Assembly: GCF_000299575.1 (NCBI RefSeq)
Contig: NZ_AMGO01000012.1
Coordinates: 90,001 to 154,000 of the forward strand
Direction: 5' to 3'
DNA from: Oceaniovalibus guishaninsula JLT2003
GTDB lineage: Bacteria; Pseudomonadota; Alphaproteobacteria; Rhodobacterales; Rhodobacteraceae
Length of the DNA stretch: 64,000 nucleotides
The translations under genes and the position numbers were made by a program. Positions 38,494-48,385 of the stretch are shown here, one piece after another. The notes below the pieces were generated by a model, which did no database searches, was not told where the DNA came from, and saw only the letters and a list, made by a program, of their open reading frames with translations. Each line of letters begins with the position of its first letter. Position 1 is the stretch's first letter.

Positions 38494-38963
38494 TGGCGCG
38501 CCTGACCAACGGAACCTGGGTGCTGGTCGCGGACGGCGAGAAGGCGCTGGTGCTGGAGAACGTCACGGACGGCGAGAACCCCTATCTCAAGGTTCGCGAC
38601 AAGGAGGAGCAGGACAATCCTTCGACCGGCGAACAGGCCGCAAACCGTCCGGGCCGCATGCAGGAAGGCCGGCCGGGCAACGACACGGCCGGGCCGCGTT
38701 CGGCGTTTCAGGACACCGACTGGCATCAGCTCGGCAAGGACCGCTTCGCCGACGATCTGGCGGACATGCTTTACAAGCAGGCTCACAAGGGCGCGTTCGA
38801 TCACATCGTCCTGTGTGCCGCGCCGGGCGTTCTGGGCGAGATCCGCGCGAAGATGCACAAGGAAGTGGCCGACCGCGTGGTGGCCGAGATCCCCAAGACC
38901 CTGACCAACCACTCGCTCGACGATATCGAGAAGATCGTCAAATCCGAGATGGAAAGCGCCTGA
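38493..38963 (+). CDS. Host attachment protein family (Host_attach)
   Basis: 156 aa matching the bacterial host-attachment family first described in Agrobacterium plant attachment. The N-terminal strand TWVLVADGEKALVLEN is typical, as is the late FDHIVLCAAPGVLGEIRAKM...VVAEIPKTLTNHSLDDIEKIV. The fold is RNase H/eRF1-like. It starts at ATG 38493, overlapping the upstream small gene. No plant-associated function can be assumed; the family is widespread in Rhodobacterales. Confidence 0.85.
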   Translation: MARLTNGTWVLVADGEKALVLENVTDGENPYLKVRDKEEQDNPSTGEQAANRPGRMQEGRPGNDTAGPRSAFQDTDWHQLGKDRFADDLADMLYKQAHKGAFDHIVLCAAPGVLGEIRAKMHKEVADRVVAEIPKTLTNHSLDDIEKIVKSEMESA

Positions 38964-38996
38964 CGGGAAAGCAGGAGACGCCGGCGGTAAGGAAGA

Positions 38997-39071
<75 letters not shown>

Positions 39072-39188
39072 GCCGTTTCGTGGCGGGTGGATAGACGCAT
39101 GACAGGACCGGTGCAAGAGGGCACGCGGCATTTCGCCGGCTCCGCGCGTCAACTGGACCGCAGGGCCTATCCGCGCTAGGAACCGCGC

Positions 39189-39347
39189 ATGAGCGACCGG
39201 CGCGATCCCGATGACAGGGACAAAACCTTGCAGAAACCCGCGGGACGCGATGCGCGTCTGAAACTTGCGCTAAAGGCCAACATGGCGCGGCGCAAGGCGC
39301 AGGCCAATGCGCGCAAGCAAAAGCCGGCCCGCGACGAGCAGCGATAG
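39189..39347 (+). CDS. Small basic conserved protein upstream of murA (52 aa)
   Basis: 52 aa, Arg/Lys-rich, with a helical stretch ARLKLALKANMARRKAQ in its middle. Similar short basic proteins precede murA in many Rhodobacterales; the function is unknown. It starts at ATG 39189 and stops at 39347, nine bases before murA, so it is probably in one operon. Confidence 0.75.
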   Translation: MSDRRDPDDRDKTLQKPAGRDARLKLALKANMARRKAQANARKQKPARDEQR

Positions 39348-39356
39348 GACAGGCGC

Positions 39357-40625
39357 ATGGATTCGATACTGGTCAAGGGCGGCGCCGAACTGAACGGCGT
39401 GATCCCCATTGCAGGCGCCAAGAACGCCTGTCTCACGCTGATGCCCGCGACGCTGCTGTCCGAAGCGCCGCTGACGCTGACGAACGCGCCGCGGCTCAGC
39501 GACATCGCCACGATGACGGTGCTTCTGCAATCGCTGGGCGTCGAGGTGACGCAGTTGCAGGACGGGCAGGTGCTGGCGCTGTCGTCGCACGATCTGACGG
39601 GGCACCGGGCCGATTATGACATCGTGCGCAAGATGCGGGCGTCCATTCTGGTGCTGGGGCCGTTGCTGGCGCGGACGGGGCAGGCGGTGGTGTCGCTGCC
39701 CGGCGGCTGTGCCATCGGCGCGCGGCCGGTCGATCTGCATCTGCGCGGGCTTGAGGCGCTGGGTGCGACGCTGGATCTGCGCGACGGCTATGTGCATGCC
39801 GAAGCGCGGAACGGATTGCAGGGCGGGCATGTCGATTTCCCCATCGTATCCGTCGGCGCGACCGAGAATGTGCTGATGGCCGCGACGCTGGCCAAGGGCA
39901 CGACCGTGATCGAGAACGCCGCGCGCGAGCCCGAGATCGTCGATCTGGGCCGATGCCTGCGCCGGATGGGCGCGCGGATCGAGGGCGAGGGCACGCCGAC
40001 GATCACCGTCGAGGGCGTCGATGCCCTGACGGGGGCGACGCATCCGGTCGTGACCGACCGGATCGAGCTGGGCACCTATATGCTGGCCCCCGCGATCTGC
40101 GGTGGCGAGGTCGAATGCCTTGGCGGCACGATCGCGCTGGTCAGCGCGTTCTGCGACAAGCTGGACGAGGCGGGCATCGGCGTCGAGGAAACGCCGCGCG
40201 GCCTGAAGGTCAGCCGCCGCAACGGCCGGCCGCGCGCGGTGGACGTGGCAACGGCGCCCTTTCCGGGCTTTCCCACCGATTTGCAGGCGCAGATGATGGC
40301 GCTGCTCTGCACGGCGGACGGCACGTCGGTGCTGGAGGAGACGATCTTCGAGAACCGCTTCATGCACGCGCCGGAACTGATGCGCATGGGGGCGAAGATC
40401 GACGTTCACGGCGGCCGGGCCACGGTCACGGGGGTCGAGCGGCTGAAGGGTGCGCCGGTCATGGCCACCGATTTGCGCGCGTCCGTGTCGCTGATCCTGG
40501 CGGGGCTGGCGGCCGAGGGCGAAACGTTGGTCAACCGGGTCTATCACCTCGACCGCGGCTACGAGAGGGTCGAGGAGAAGCTGCGCGCCGTCGGGGCGCA
40601 TGTCGAACGGGTGCCCGGACGATGA
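39357..40625 (+). CDS. murA: UDP-N-acetylglucosamine 1-carboxyvinyltransferase MurA
   Basis: 422 aa, full length. It catalyses the first committed step of peptidoglycan synthesis in the cytoplasm, transferring enolpyruvate from PEP to UDP-GlcNAc. The active-site cysteine is C118 in [16 protein letters not shown], the fosfomycin target. K22-N23 in AGAKNA contact substrate. It overlaps the next gene by 4 bp. Confidence 0.98.
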   Translation: MDSILVKGGAELNGVIPIAGAKNACLTLMPATLLSEAPLTLTNAPRLSDIATMTVLLQSLGVEVTQLQDGQVLALSSHDLTGHRADYDIVRKMRASILVLGPLLARTGQAVVSLPGGCAIGARPVDLHLRGLEALGATLDLRDGYVHAEARNGLQGGHVDFPIVSVGATENVLMAATLAKGTTVIENAAREPEIVDLGRCLRRMGARIEGEGTPTITVEGVDALTGATHPVVTDRIELGTYMLAPAICGGEVECLGGTIALVSAFCDKLDEAGIGVEETPRGLKVSRRNGRPRAVDVATAPFPGFPTDLQAQMMALLCTADGTSVLEETIFENRFMHAPELMRMGAKIDVHGGRATVTGVERLKGAPVMATDLRASVSLILAGLAAEGETLVNRVYHLDRGYERVEEKLRAVGAHVERVPGR

Positions 40626-41098
40626 GCGCGCCGCAGGAAGACGCCCGGTTCCGCGACGCGCGCAGCGGCCCGCTGCGGCTGCGGGCGATGGATGCCGACG
40701 ATCTGCGCATTCTTTCGGCGCTGGCGCAGGATGCGGTTTTTCCGGTGTCCGAGATGTCGTGGCTGCGCGGGCAGCGGCGGTTCGGCCTGCTGCTGAACCG
40801 CGTCCGCTGGGAGGACAGGGCCGCGCTGGGCGAGGTGGAACGTGTACAATCCGTCCTCGCGTTCGAGGATGTCGGCGCCGTCCGCAGCCAGGGCATCGAC
40901 CGGGCCGACCCGAATGCGGTATTGTCGCTGTTGTCGGTGACGATGGATGAGGGCGAGGACGGCGCGGGGCGCATCCTGCTGACGTTGGCGGGCGGCGGGG
41001 CCATCGCGCTCGAGGTCGAGGCGCTGGAGGCGACGCTGCGCGATGTGACCCGGCCCTATCGCGCGCCATCGGGCAAGCTGCCGCAACACCGCGACTGA
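40622..41098 (+). CDS. DUF2948 family protein
   Basis: 158 aa. It fits the conserved alphaproteobacterial DUF2948 family: [28 protein letters not shown] near the start and [23 protein letters not shown] near the end. Function is unknown. It lies between murA and hisD, its usual genomic place, with an ATGA overlap to murA. Confidence 0.88.
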   Translation: MSAPQEDARFRDARSGPLRLRAMDADDLRILSALAQDAVFPVSEMSWLRGQRRFGLLLNRVRWEDRAALGEVERVQSVLAFEDVGAVRSQGIDRADPNAVLSLLSVTMDEGEDGAGRILLTLAGGGAIALEVEALEATLRDVTRPYRAPSGKLPQHRD

Positions 41099-41175
41099 CC
41101 GCGCGGCGGTCACAAGGACGGGGCTTGAGGACCGGCGGGGCCGGGACTAGGACGCGCAGGACAGGAAGGTTGCCC

Positions 41176-42486
41176 ATGCCCCAGATCCTCTCGACCAGCG
41201 ATGCCGATTTCGAGGCGCGCTTTGCTACCCTGCTGACCCTGAAGCGCGAGGACGCGACCGAGGTCGATGACGAAGCGGCCGCGATCATCGCCGATGTGCG
41301 GACGCGGGGCGACGCGGCGCTGGTCGAGTTGACCGAACGCTTCGACCGCGTGACGCTGACGCCCGGCACGCTGGCCTTTTCCCCCGACGAGATCGAAAAC
41401 CACATCGCGCAAGTTTCGTCCGAGGATCGCGAGGCGCTGAGCCTGGCCGCGGCGCGCATCCGTGCCTATCACGAGCGCCAGGTTCCGCAGGATGCAAGCT
41501 GGACCGATCCGCACGGCGCCGTGCTGGGCTGGCGCTGGGGCCCGATCGAGGCGGCGGGGCTGTATGTGCCGGGCGGCACGGCATCCTATCCGTCGTCGGT
41601 GCTGATGAACGCGATCCCTGCGCAGGTGGCGGGGGTGAAGCGGCTGGTCGTGACCGTGCCGACCCCCGACGGCATCGTCAATCCGCTGGTCCTGCTGGCG
41701 ACGCGGCTGTCGGGGGTGGATACCGTCTATCGCGTCGGCGGCGCGCAGGCCATCGCGGCGCTGGCTTACGGGACAGAGACGATTGCAGCGGTGGACAAGA
41801 TCACCGGGCCGGGCAACGCCTGGGTCGCGGCGGCCAAGCGGCGCGTCTTCGGCCGGGTGGGCATCGACATGATCGCCGGACCGTCCGAAATTCTGGTGAT
41901 CGCGGACAAGGACAACGATCCCGAATGGATCGCGCTGGATTTGCTGAGTCAGGCCGAACACGACACGGACGCGCAATCCATCCTGATCACGACCGATGCC
42001 GGACTGGCCGCCGCCGTGGGGCAGGCGGTCGAGGAGCTGTTGCAGACGCTGGATCGGCGCGACATCGCGGCGGCAAGCTGGCGCGACAACGGGGCCATCG
42101 TCACCGTTGCCGATCTGGGCGAGGCGGCGGCGCTGGCCGATCAGATCGCGTCCGAACATCTGGAGCTTTGCGTCGCCGACCCCGAGGCGCTGGCCGCCAA
42201 TATCGCGCATGCCGGGGCGATGTTCCTCGGCAAATGGACGCCGGAGGCCATCGGGGATTATGTCGGCGGTCCGAACCATGTGCTGCCGACCGCCCGGTCG
42301 GCACGGTTTTCGTCGGGACTGTCGGTGCTGGATTTCATGAAGCGCACGACGATGGCGCGCATGACGCCCGCCGCGCTGGCGGCCATCGGTTTTGCCGCCG
42401 AGCGGCTGGCGATGTCGGAAGGGTTGCAGGCCCACGGCCAAAGCGTGACGGCCCGCCTGTCGCGCCTGAACGGGCCGCGGCGATGA
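41176..42486 (+). CDS. hisD: Histidinol dehydrogenase
   Basis: 436 aa. A zinc enzyme for the last two steps of histidine synthesis (histidinol to histidine, NAD-dependent). Typical blocks are GLYVPGGTASYPSSVLMN, DKITGPGNAWVAAAKR, the metal/catalytic region LLSQAEHDTDAQS, then QIASEHLEL and GGPNHVLPTARSARF. It starts at ATG 41176. The stop overlaps the UPF0262 gene. It is isolated from other his genes, as usual in this group. Confidence 0.97.
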   Translation: MPQILSTSDADFEARFATLLTLKREDATEVDDEAAAIIADVRTRGDAALVELTERFDRVTLTPGTLAFSPDEIENHIAQVSSEDREALSLAAARIRAYHERQVPQDASWTDPHGAVLGWRWGPIEAAGLYVPGGTASYPSSVLMNAIPAQVAGVKRLVVTVPTPDGIVNPLVLLATRLSGVDTVYRVGGAQAIAALAYGTETIAAVDKITGPGNAWVAAAKRRVFGRVGIDMIAGPSEILVIADKDNDPEWIALDLLSQAEHDTDAQSILITTDAGLAAAVGQAVEELLQTLDRRDIAAASWRDNGAIVTVADLGEAAALADQIASEHLELCVADPEALAANIAHAGAMFLGKWTPEAIGDYVGGPNHVLPTARSARFSSGLSVLDFMKRTTMARMTPAALAAIGFAAERLAMSEGLQAHGQSVTARLSRLNGPRR

Positions 42487-42971
42487 CCGCCGATATCAGC
42501 GAAATCCGGCTGGACGAAAGCGCGCGGCCCGAGGCGACCAGCCGCGAGGCGCAGGAAGCCGGGGTCGCGATCTTCGATCTGACCGAGGAGTCGCATCTGG
42601 CGGTGCCGGGCGGTCCCGCCGGGCCCTATGCGATGACGGTCGGGCGCGACGATGCCGGGGTGCGCTTCGTGCTGGCGACCGCGGGCGGTGCCACGGCCGC
42701 GGCCTTCATGCTGCCTGCGGCCGCACTAGCCCAGCCCGCCAAGGATTATGCGGATATCTGCGCCAGCTATGTTGCGGCGGTCAAATCCCTGCCGCCCGCC
42801 CGGATCGAGGCGCTGGATGCCGCCCGGCGCGACATCCACACGGCCGGGGCGCAGCGAGTGCTGGAACTGCTCGATGCCAGCGTGACGACCGATCTGGCAA
42901 CGGCGCGGCGGCTTTTCACGCTTTTCTGCGCGATCCACGCCGCCGACATCCCGGCAGCCCGTGCTTCTTGA
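42483..42971 (+). CDS. UPF0262 family protein
   Basis: 162 aa matching the conserved UPF0262 family found directly after hisD in many alphaproteobacteria. Recognisable segments are IFDLTEESHL near residue 35 and YADICASYVAAVKSLPPARIEALDAARRDIH near 88. No catalytic motif is known. It starts at ATG 42483 within the hisD stop. Confidence 0.9.
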   Translation: MTADISEIRLDESARPEATSREAQEAGVAIFDLTEESHLAVPGGPAGPYAMTVGRDDAGVRFVLATAGGATAAAFMLPAAALAQPAKDYADICASYVAAVKSLPPARIEALDAARRDIHTAGAQRVLELLDASVTTDLATARRLFTLFCAIHAADIPAARAS

Positions 42972-43041
42972 CTTGAAAAGCCGCGCGATCCGCACCATTT
43001 AAGGCCACGCCCGCAGGACGGGCTGCATTATTGGAGCGACC

Positions 43042-43260
43042 ATGGCCAAGGAAGAACTGCTCGAATTTCCGGGTGTCGTCAAGGAACTGCTGCCGAACGC
43101 GACATTCAGGGTCGAGCTGGAAAACGGCCATGAAATCATCGCGCATACGGCCGGCAAGATGCGCAAGAACCGCATCCGGGTGCTGGCCGGCGACAAGGTG
43201 CAGGTCGAGATGACCCCCTACGATCTGACCAAGGGCCGGATCAACTATCGCTTCAAGTAA
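43042..43260 (+). CDS. infA: Translation initiation factor IF-1
   Basis: 72 aa, a single S1-type OB fold and an essential initiation factor that binds the 30S A site. The sequence is nearly canonical: [13 protein letters not shown], then [35 protein letters not shown] and the C-terminal [16 protein letters not shown] site precedes the ATG. A GCCCG/CGGGC hairpin in the leader (43009-43023) and a TTGACT box at 42968-42973 may mark its own promoter and leader. Confidence 0.98.
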   Translation: MAKEELLEFPGVVKELLPNATFRVELENGHEIIAHTAGKMRKNRIRVLAGDKVQVEMTPYDLTKGRINYRFK

Positions 43261-43264
43261 GGCG

Positions 43265-43828
43265 ATGCGCCTGATCCTCGGATCCGGCTCGCCACGGCGG
43301 CTGGAGCTTCTGGCGCAGCTTGGGCTGGTGCCGGATGCCATCCGTCCGCCCAATATCGACGAGACCCCCTTTCCGCGTGAATTGCCGCGGCCCTATTGCC
43401 TGCGTATGGCGCAGACAAAGGCTGACGCGCTGGAACCGGCAGCGGACGAAATTGTGCTTTGCGCCGATACCACGGTCGCGCTGGGCCGTCGCATCCTGGG
43501 CAAGCCCGCCGATGCGGACGAAGCGGGTGCCTTTCTGCGCCGCCTCTCGGGACGGCGCCATACGGTCGTCACGGCCATCGCAATCCGCAATTCCGACCGC
43601 ACCTGGACGCGCGCCGTCGTCAGTGCCGTGAAGTTCAAGCGGCTGAGCGAGGACGAGCTGCGCGACTATCTGGCAACCGGCGACTGGCGTGGCAAGGCCG
43701 GGGGATATGCCATTCAGGGACCGGCGGCGGCGTTCATCCCGTGGATGCAGGGCAGCCATTCGGCCATTGTCGGTCTGCCGCTGTTCGAGACGGCGCAGTT
43801 GCTGCGCGCGGCCGGATATGCCGCGTGA
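43265..43828 (+). CDS. maf: Maf family nucleoside triphosphate pyrophosphatase
   Basis: 187 aa. House-cleaning pyrophosphatase. It has the N-terminal [15 protein letters not shown] motif, the acidic [18 protein letters not shown] active-site block and [26 protein letters not shown] near the C-terminus. It starts 4 bp after infA. Its stop overlaps the GTG of the RNase E/G gene. Confidence 0.95.
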   Translation: MRLILGSGSPRRLELLAQLGLVPDAIRPPNIDETPFPRELPRPYCLRMAQTKADALEPAADEIVLCADTTVALGRRILGKPADADEAGAFLRRLSGRRHTVVTAIAIRNSDRTWTRAVVSAVKFKRLSEDELRDYLATGDWRGKAGGYAIQGPAAAFIPWMQGSHSAIVGLPLFETAQLLRAAGYAA

Positions 43829-44859
43829 AGGGGCGCGTCGTGCATCTGGACCGGATCGGCGACCGGCTGGCCGCGGCGCTGGTGCTGGACGGGCAGCTTG
43901 ACGATCTGCTGATCGAGGGGCCTGAAAACTGCCCCGTTCCGGGGGCGATCTATCGCGGCATCGTGGACCGGCCGATGAAGGGGCAGGGCGGCGTGACGCT
44001 GCGCCTGCCCGAGGGCCGGGGATGGCTGCGGCAGGCCAAGGGAATGCGGCAAGGCGAGGCCGTGATCGTTCAAGTCACGGGATATGCCGACGACGGCAAG
44101 GCCGTCCCCGTCACCGACCGCATCCTGTTCAAGTCGCGCCATGTCATCGTGACGCCGGGCGCGCCGGGCTATAACGTCTCGCGGCGCATCAAGGACGACG
44201 AACGGCGCGAGGCGCTGCTGGAGCTGGCGCATGACGTGGCCGGCCCGCCCGAGGGGCGGGGCCTGATCCTGCGATCCTCGGCCAATCACGCCCCGGACGA
44301 CGAGGTGGCGGACGACATCGCGACGATGCTGGAGGCCGCGCGGCGCGTATTGGCGGACAGCGGCGACGAAGCCGAGTTGCTGATGGAAGGGCCGGATCCG
44401 CATCTTCTGGCATGGCGCGACTGGGACGACCCCGATGCGGTGCGGACCGAGCCGGGAAATTTCGCGCGCGACGGCATCGACGCCATGATCGACGCCCTGC
44501 GCCGTCCGCGTGTCGATCTGGGCGCGGCGTGGATCAGCATCGAGCCGACGTGCGCCATGATCGCGGTGGATGTGAACACCGGCGGCGACACGTCGCTGGC
44601 GGCGGGGTTGAAGGCCAACATCGCCGCCGCCCGCGCGCTACCCGCGCAAATGCGGTGCAGGGGCTTGGGCGGGCAGATCACGGTGGATTTCGCCCCGCAA
44701 CCGAAGAAGGATCGCCGCGTTCTGGAACAGATCCTGCGCGCGGCCTTCAAGGCCGATCCGGTGGATACGGTTCTGGCCGGCTGGACGCCGCTGGGGTGTT
44801 TCGAATTGCAGCGCAAGCGCGACCGGCTGCCGCTGTCGCGCCTGCTGGCGGAGGTCTGA
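43825..44859 (+). CDS. Ribonuclease E/G family protein
   Basis: 344 aa, shorter than RNase E or G. It keeps the catalytic core with the metal-binding Asp in [13 protein letters not shown] and the second acidic strand [14 protein letters not shown], but has little or no N-terminal S1 domain and no C-terminal scaffold. It is the short RNase E/G paralogue found after maf in Rhodobacterales. The start is GTG 43825, overlapping maf. Likely role: processing of structured RNA; target unknown. Confidence 0.9.
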   Translation: MKGRVVHLDRIGDRLAAALVLDGQLDDLLIEGPENCPVPGAIYRGIVDRPMKGQGGVTLRLPEGRGWLRQAKGMRQGEAVIVQVTGYADDGKAVPVTDRILFKSRHVIVTPGAPGYNVSRRIKDDERREALLELAHDVAGPPEGRGLILRSSANHAPDDEVADDIATMLEAARRVLADSGDEAELLMEGPDPHLLAWRDWDDPDAVRTEPGNFARDGIDAMIDALRRPRVDLGAAWISIEPTCAMIAVDVNTGGDTSLAAGLKANIAAARALPAQMRCRGLGGQITVDFAPQPKKDRRVLEQILRAAFKADPVDTVLAGWTPLGCFELQRKRDRLPLSRLLAEV

Positions 44860-44860
44860 G

Positions 44861-45031
44861 ATGGCGTGCCCCATCTGCGGGCGGGAAACCGACCCGAAAT
44901 ACCGCCCGTTCTGTTCGCGGCGTTGCGCGGATGTCGATCTTGGCAGGTGGCTGACCGGGGCCTATGCGCTGCCGGTCGAGGACGACCCCGAGGACGAGGA
45001 TCGCGGACCGGACGAGGCGCCGCGTTCGTGA
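44861..45031 (+). CDS. yacG: DNA gyrase inhibitor YacG
   Basis: 56 aa. A zinc ribbon with ligands C3 and C6 (CPICG) and C18 and C22 (CSRRC), followed by the YacG signature ADVDLGRWLTGAYALP and an acidic tail. It binds gyrase and blocks DNA binding. It starts one base after the RNase stop, the last gene of the infA-maf-rng-yacG run, before a terminator and tRNA-Phe. Confidence 0.95.
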   Translation: MACPICGRETDPKYRPFCSRRCADVDLGRWLTGAYALPVEDDPEDEDRGPDEAPRS

Positions 45032-45093
45032 CGATTTTCCGCCCGCCCCCTCTGGACTTGGGACGGGCCAGCGTCTAGGAGGGCGCGACCCCG

Positions 45094-45110
45094 AAAGGCC
45101 ACGGCCTTTT
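45094..45110 (+). terminator. Terminator between yacG and tRNA-Phe
   Basis: AAAGGCC (45094-45100) and GGCCTTT (45103-45109) form an inverted repeat followed by T. The practical loop is CCACGG. It fits the end of the infA-yacG transcript just before tRNA-Phe. Confidence 0.6.
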
Positions 45111-45116
45111 GCCCGT

Positions 45117-45191
45117 GCCCGGGTAGCTCAGGGGTAGAGCACGGCATTGAAAATGCTGGTGTCGGTGGTTCAAATCCGCCCCCGGGCACCA
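45117..45191 (+). tRNA. tRNA-Phe (GAA)
   Basis: 75 nt with encoded CCA. Acceptor GCCCGGG pairs with CCCGGGC. The anticodon loop carries GAA within GCATTGAAAATGC, and the T-loop GTTCAAATC is present. Confidence 0.96.
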
Positions 45192-45212
45192 TTAACCCGT
45201 TGAAACTGCAGA

Positions 45213-46553
45213 TCATCCGCCCCGCGCATCCGTCCGCATCGCCTCCAGCAGGCGCAGCGAGGCATAGCCGTCGGGGACCAGGCCCTGCCGCCGCTGAAAG
45301 CCGCGGATCGCCTCGATGGTCAGTGGTCCGATACGGCCGTCGATCTTTTGCGTATCGAAGCCCGTCGCGGTCAGCCGCGATTGTAGCTCCTCGCGCTCGG
45401 CCCTTGTCAGGGCGCGGTCGCCGCGCGGCCAGGCGCCCCGGATCGGCCTCACGCCCTTCAGCCGGTCGGCGAGATGCCCCACGCCGATGACATAGGCGTC
45501 GGCGGTGTTATAGCGTTCGATCACCGCGAAGTTGTTGAAAACAAGGAATGCCGCGCCGTCCGCGCCCGCCGGCAGCAGAACCGAGGCCGGGCCGTGATCG
45601 GGCACCGCGCCGTCGATCCCCGTCACCCCGAACCTTGCCCATTCGGAGGGCAGGCGGGTGACGGTGCGTTGCGCCTGAGCGTAATCGAAGTTCGAGGGCA
45701 CGCGCACCTCGACGCCCCAGGGCTGGCCCTTCTGCCAGCCGAAGCGGGAAAGATAGGCGGCGGTCGAGGCGAGCGCGTCGGTCGGATCGTCGCCCCAGAT
45801 GTGCCGCCGGCCGTCGCCGTCGAAATCGACGGCGTAATCGAGGTAAGAACTCGGTATGAATTGCGTATGACCCATGGCCCCCGCCCACGAGCCTGTCATG
45901 TGCCGCGCGTCGGTGTCGCCAGCCTGGAGGATCCGCAGCGCGGCGATCAACTGTTCCTCGAAGAACGCGCCGCGTCTGCCGTCGAAGGCCAGCGTCGCCA
46001 GACTGCGAACGATGTCGGATTTGCCCTTGAAGGTGCCATAGGCCGATTCCAGCCCCCAGACGGCGGCGACGATTTCCTTCTCGACGCCATAGCGCGCCTC
46101 GATCGCGTCGAAGGTCGCCGCGTGGCGGGCCAGTGCGGCGCGGCCGTTGGCGATGCGCGTGTCGCTGGCGGCGCTGTCGAGATACTCCCAGATCGTCTTG
46201 GTGAATTCGGACTGGTTGGAATCGCGGCGGATTACCTCGGGGTCGTAGGTCACGCCGTCGAAGGCGCGGTCGATGACGGTGCGGGATATGCCATGGGCCA
46301 GCGCCCGGTCGCGGAAACCGCGCGTCCAGGCCCGGAACGCCGTGTCCTTGGCCGGATCGAGCGAGGGGGCGTCGCCCTGCGCCGCCGCGCGCGGCCGGGG
46401 CCGCATCGCGCGCACGCGGTCCAGAAACGCGCCCGCCGCATCGGGATCGGCCAGTGCCAGACGGGGCGAGGGGCGCGGGGCCGATTCGGGCGGGGCGGCC
46501 TGGGCCGTTGCGGCGACAAGCGACAGCGCGAGTGCGAGGATCGTTGGGTTCAT
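45213..46553 (-). CDS. Lytic murein transglycosylase (MltB type) with peptidoglycan-binding domain
   Basis: 446 aa with a signal peptide ending at AQA near residue 19. The catalytic glutamate is E169 in AAVWGLESAYGTF. The domain includes AMGHTQFIPSSYLDYAVDFDGDGRRHIW. A C-terminal peptidoglycan-binding domain lies at about 385-440 (LQSRLTATGFDTQKIDGRIGPLTIEAI). It cleaves glycan strands to 1,6-anhydromuramic ends in the periplasm. No lipobox is visible, so it is probably soluble. It is convergent with tRNA-Phe. Confidence 0.95.
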   Translation of the reverse strand: MNPTILALALSLVAATAQAAPPESAPRPSPRLALADPDAAGAFLDRVRAMRPRPRAAAQGDAPSLDPAKDTAFRAWTRGFRDRALAHGISRTVIDRAFDGVTYDPEVIRRDSNQSEFTKTIWEYLDSAASDTRIANGRAALARHAATFDAIEARYGVEKEIVAAVWGLESAYGTFKGKSDIVRSLATLAFDGRRGAFFEEQLIAALRILQAGDTDARHMTGSWAGAMGHTQFIPSSYLDYAVDFDGDGRRHIWGDDPTDALASTAAYLSRFGWQKGQPWGVEVRVPSNFDYAQAQRTVTRLPSEWARFGVTGIDGAVPDHGPASVLLPAGADGAAFLVFNNFAVIERYNTADAYVIGVGHLADRLKGVRPIRGAWPRGDRALTRAEREELQSRLTATGFDTQKIDGRIGPLTIEAIRGFQRRQGLVPDGYASLRLLEAMRTDARGG

Positions 46554-46684
46554 GGGCCTGCCTTCGTCATGTTATCCGACGTTGCGATCAGGCTAGCGGC
46601 AAGCGGCGCGCCGCGAAACCGCCTTGTCGCCGGGGGCGCGATGCGAAAGACAGTGTTGCACCGCGTCCGCTGAAGGAGAGACCG

Positions 46685-47140
46685 ATGATCGCCCGTTTCG
46701 CCCTTGCCGCCGCCCTTGCCCTGGCCACACCGCTTGCCGCCGAGGAAGTCGGCAAGGTCGGCGTCGACTGGGTCGGCAACGATATCGTCATCGAGGCCAT
46801 CGCCGACCCCGAGGTGCAGGGCGTGACCTGCCACATCGCCTATTTCGACCGGTCGCTGATCGACCGGGTCAGCAACGGCAACTGGTTCGAGGATCCGTCG
46901 AACGCATCCATCGCCTGCCGCCAGACCGGCCCCATCGTGCTGGGCGACATCGCGCGCGGCGAGGATGGCGAGGACGTGTTCAGCGAAAGGCGGTCCATCG
47001 TGCTGAAATCGCTGCGGATCAAGCGGATCTACGACGAAGCGAACCGCACGCTGATCTATCTGGCCCACGCGAACGAACTGACGAACGGGTCGGCGAAGAT
47101 GGCGATCTCGACCGTGCCGCTTTATCAGCCCGGCGAATGA
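46685..47140 (+). CDS. creA: CreA family protein
   Basis: 151 aa with a signal peptide ending at LAAEE near residue 20. It matches the periplasmic CreA family: VGNDIVIEAIADPEVQGVTCHIAYFDR and SLRIKRIYDEANRTLIYLAHANEL. Two cysteines (C49 and C79) could form a disulfide. The biochemical role is unknown. It starts at ATG 46685 with GGAGAG upstream, divergent from the lytic transglycosylase. Confidence 0.92.
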   Translation: MIARFALAAALALATPLAAEEVGKVGVDWVGNDIVIEAIADPEVQGVTCHIAYFDRSLIDRVSNGNWFEDPSNASIACRQTGPIVLGDIARGEDGEDVFSERRSIVLKSLRIKRIYDEANRTLIYLAHANELTNGSAKMAISTVPLYQPGE

Positions 47141-47203
47141 CCGCGCACCCTTAACGGCCTCGCCGGGCCGCGCTAGGGTGGGTCGTTCATGCAGGGGAAT
47201 ACC

Positions 47204-48373
47204 ATGACCGACATCGTGATTCTGGGCGGTGCGCGCACCGCCATCGGCACTTTCGGCGGATCGCTGGCCGGAACGCCGCCCATCGACCTGGGCGCCACCG
47301 TAGCGAAGGCGGCCATCGACCGCGCGGGGATCGAGCCCGGCCGCATCGGCACCGTCACCTTCGGGCACGTCATCAACACCGAACCGCGCGACATGTATCT
47401 GTCCCGCGTCGCGGCGATGGACGCGGGCGTGCCCGACACCGTGCCGGCGATGAACGTCAACCGGCTGTGCGGATCGGGCGCGCAGGCCATCGTGTCGGTC
47501 GTGCAGTCGCTGCAACTGAACGATGCCGAATTCGGTCTGGCGGGCGGCGCCGAGAACATGAGCCGGTCGCCCTATATCCTGCCCGCCGCCCGCTGGGGGC
47601 AGAAGATGGGCGATGCCGGCAGCCAGGACATGATGCTGGGCGCGCTGACCTGCCCGTTCGGCACCGGCCATATGGGCGTCACCGCCGAGAACGTGGCCGG
47701 CGAGCATGACATCAGCCGGGCCGATCAGGACGCCTTTGCGCTGGAAAGCCAGCAGCGGGCGGCGCGCGCCATTGCCGAGGGGCGGTTTCGCGACCAGATC
47801 GTGCCGGTCGTGTTGAAGACCCGCGCGGGCGAATCGCATTTCGACACGGACGAGCATCCCAAGGCCACCGACCTCGACAAGCTGGGCGGTCTGCGCCCCG
47901 CGTTCAGCAAGGACGGCAGCGTCACCGCCGGCAATGCCAGCGGTCTGAACGACGGGGCGGCGGCGCTGGTGCTGGCCCGCGCCGATGCGGCGGGCGATCT
48001 GAAGCCGCGGTTCAAGGTGCTGGGTTACGCGCTGGCCGGGGTGCGGCCCGAGGTGATGGGCATCGGTCCCGTCCCGGCGGTCGAGGCGCTGATGAAGCGG
48101 ACCGGGCTGAGCGTCGGCGATTTCGACGTGATCGAGTCGAACGAGGCGTTCGCGGCGCAGGCGCTTGCCGTCAGCCGTGCGCTGGGCTTCGACGCCGACA
48201 AGGTGAACCCCAATGGCGGCGCCATCGCGCTGGGTCATCCGGTAGGGGCAACGGGCGCGATCCTGACCGTCAAGGCGATGGCCGAGCTGGACCGCATCGG
48301 CGGGGGAACGGCGCTGATCACCATGTGCATCGGCGGCGGGCAGGGCATCGCGCTGGCGATCCGGTCGATCTGA
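47204..48373 (+). CDS. Acetyl-CoA acetyltransferase (thiolase)
   Basis: 389 aa. The nucleophile is C89 in [12 protein letters not shown]345 ([14 protein letters not shown]) and C375 (TMCIGGGQG) complete the thiolase active site. It condenses two acetyl-CoA or acts in beta-oxidation. ATG 47204 is chosen over 47189, because AGGGGA lies just upstream and the family starts with [15 protein letters not shown]. It stands alone, with no phaB next to it. Confidence 0.95.
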   Translation: MTDIVILGGARTAIGTFGGSLAGTPPIDLGATVAKAAIDRAGIEPGRIGTVTFGHVINTEPRDMYLSRVAAMDAGVPDTVPAMNVNRLCGSGAQAIVSVVQSLQLNDAEFGLAGGAENMSRSPYILPAARWGQKMGDAGSQDMMLGALTCPFGTGHMGVTAENVAGEHDISRADQDAFALESQQRAARAIAEGRFRDQIVPVVLKTRAGESHFDTDEHPKATDLDKLGGLRPAFSKDGSVTAGNASGLNDGAAALVLARADAAGDLKPRFKVLGYALAGVRPEVMGIGPVPAVEALMKRTGLSVGDFDVIESNEAFAAQALAVSRALGFDADKVNPNGGAIALGHPVGATGAILTVKAMAELDRIGGGTALITMCIGGGQGIALAIRSI

Positions 48374-48385
48374 CGCGTCGGCCTT

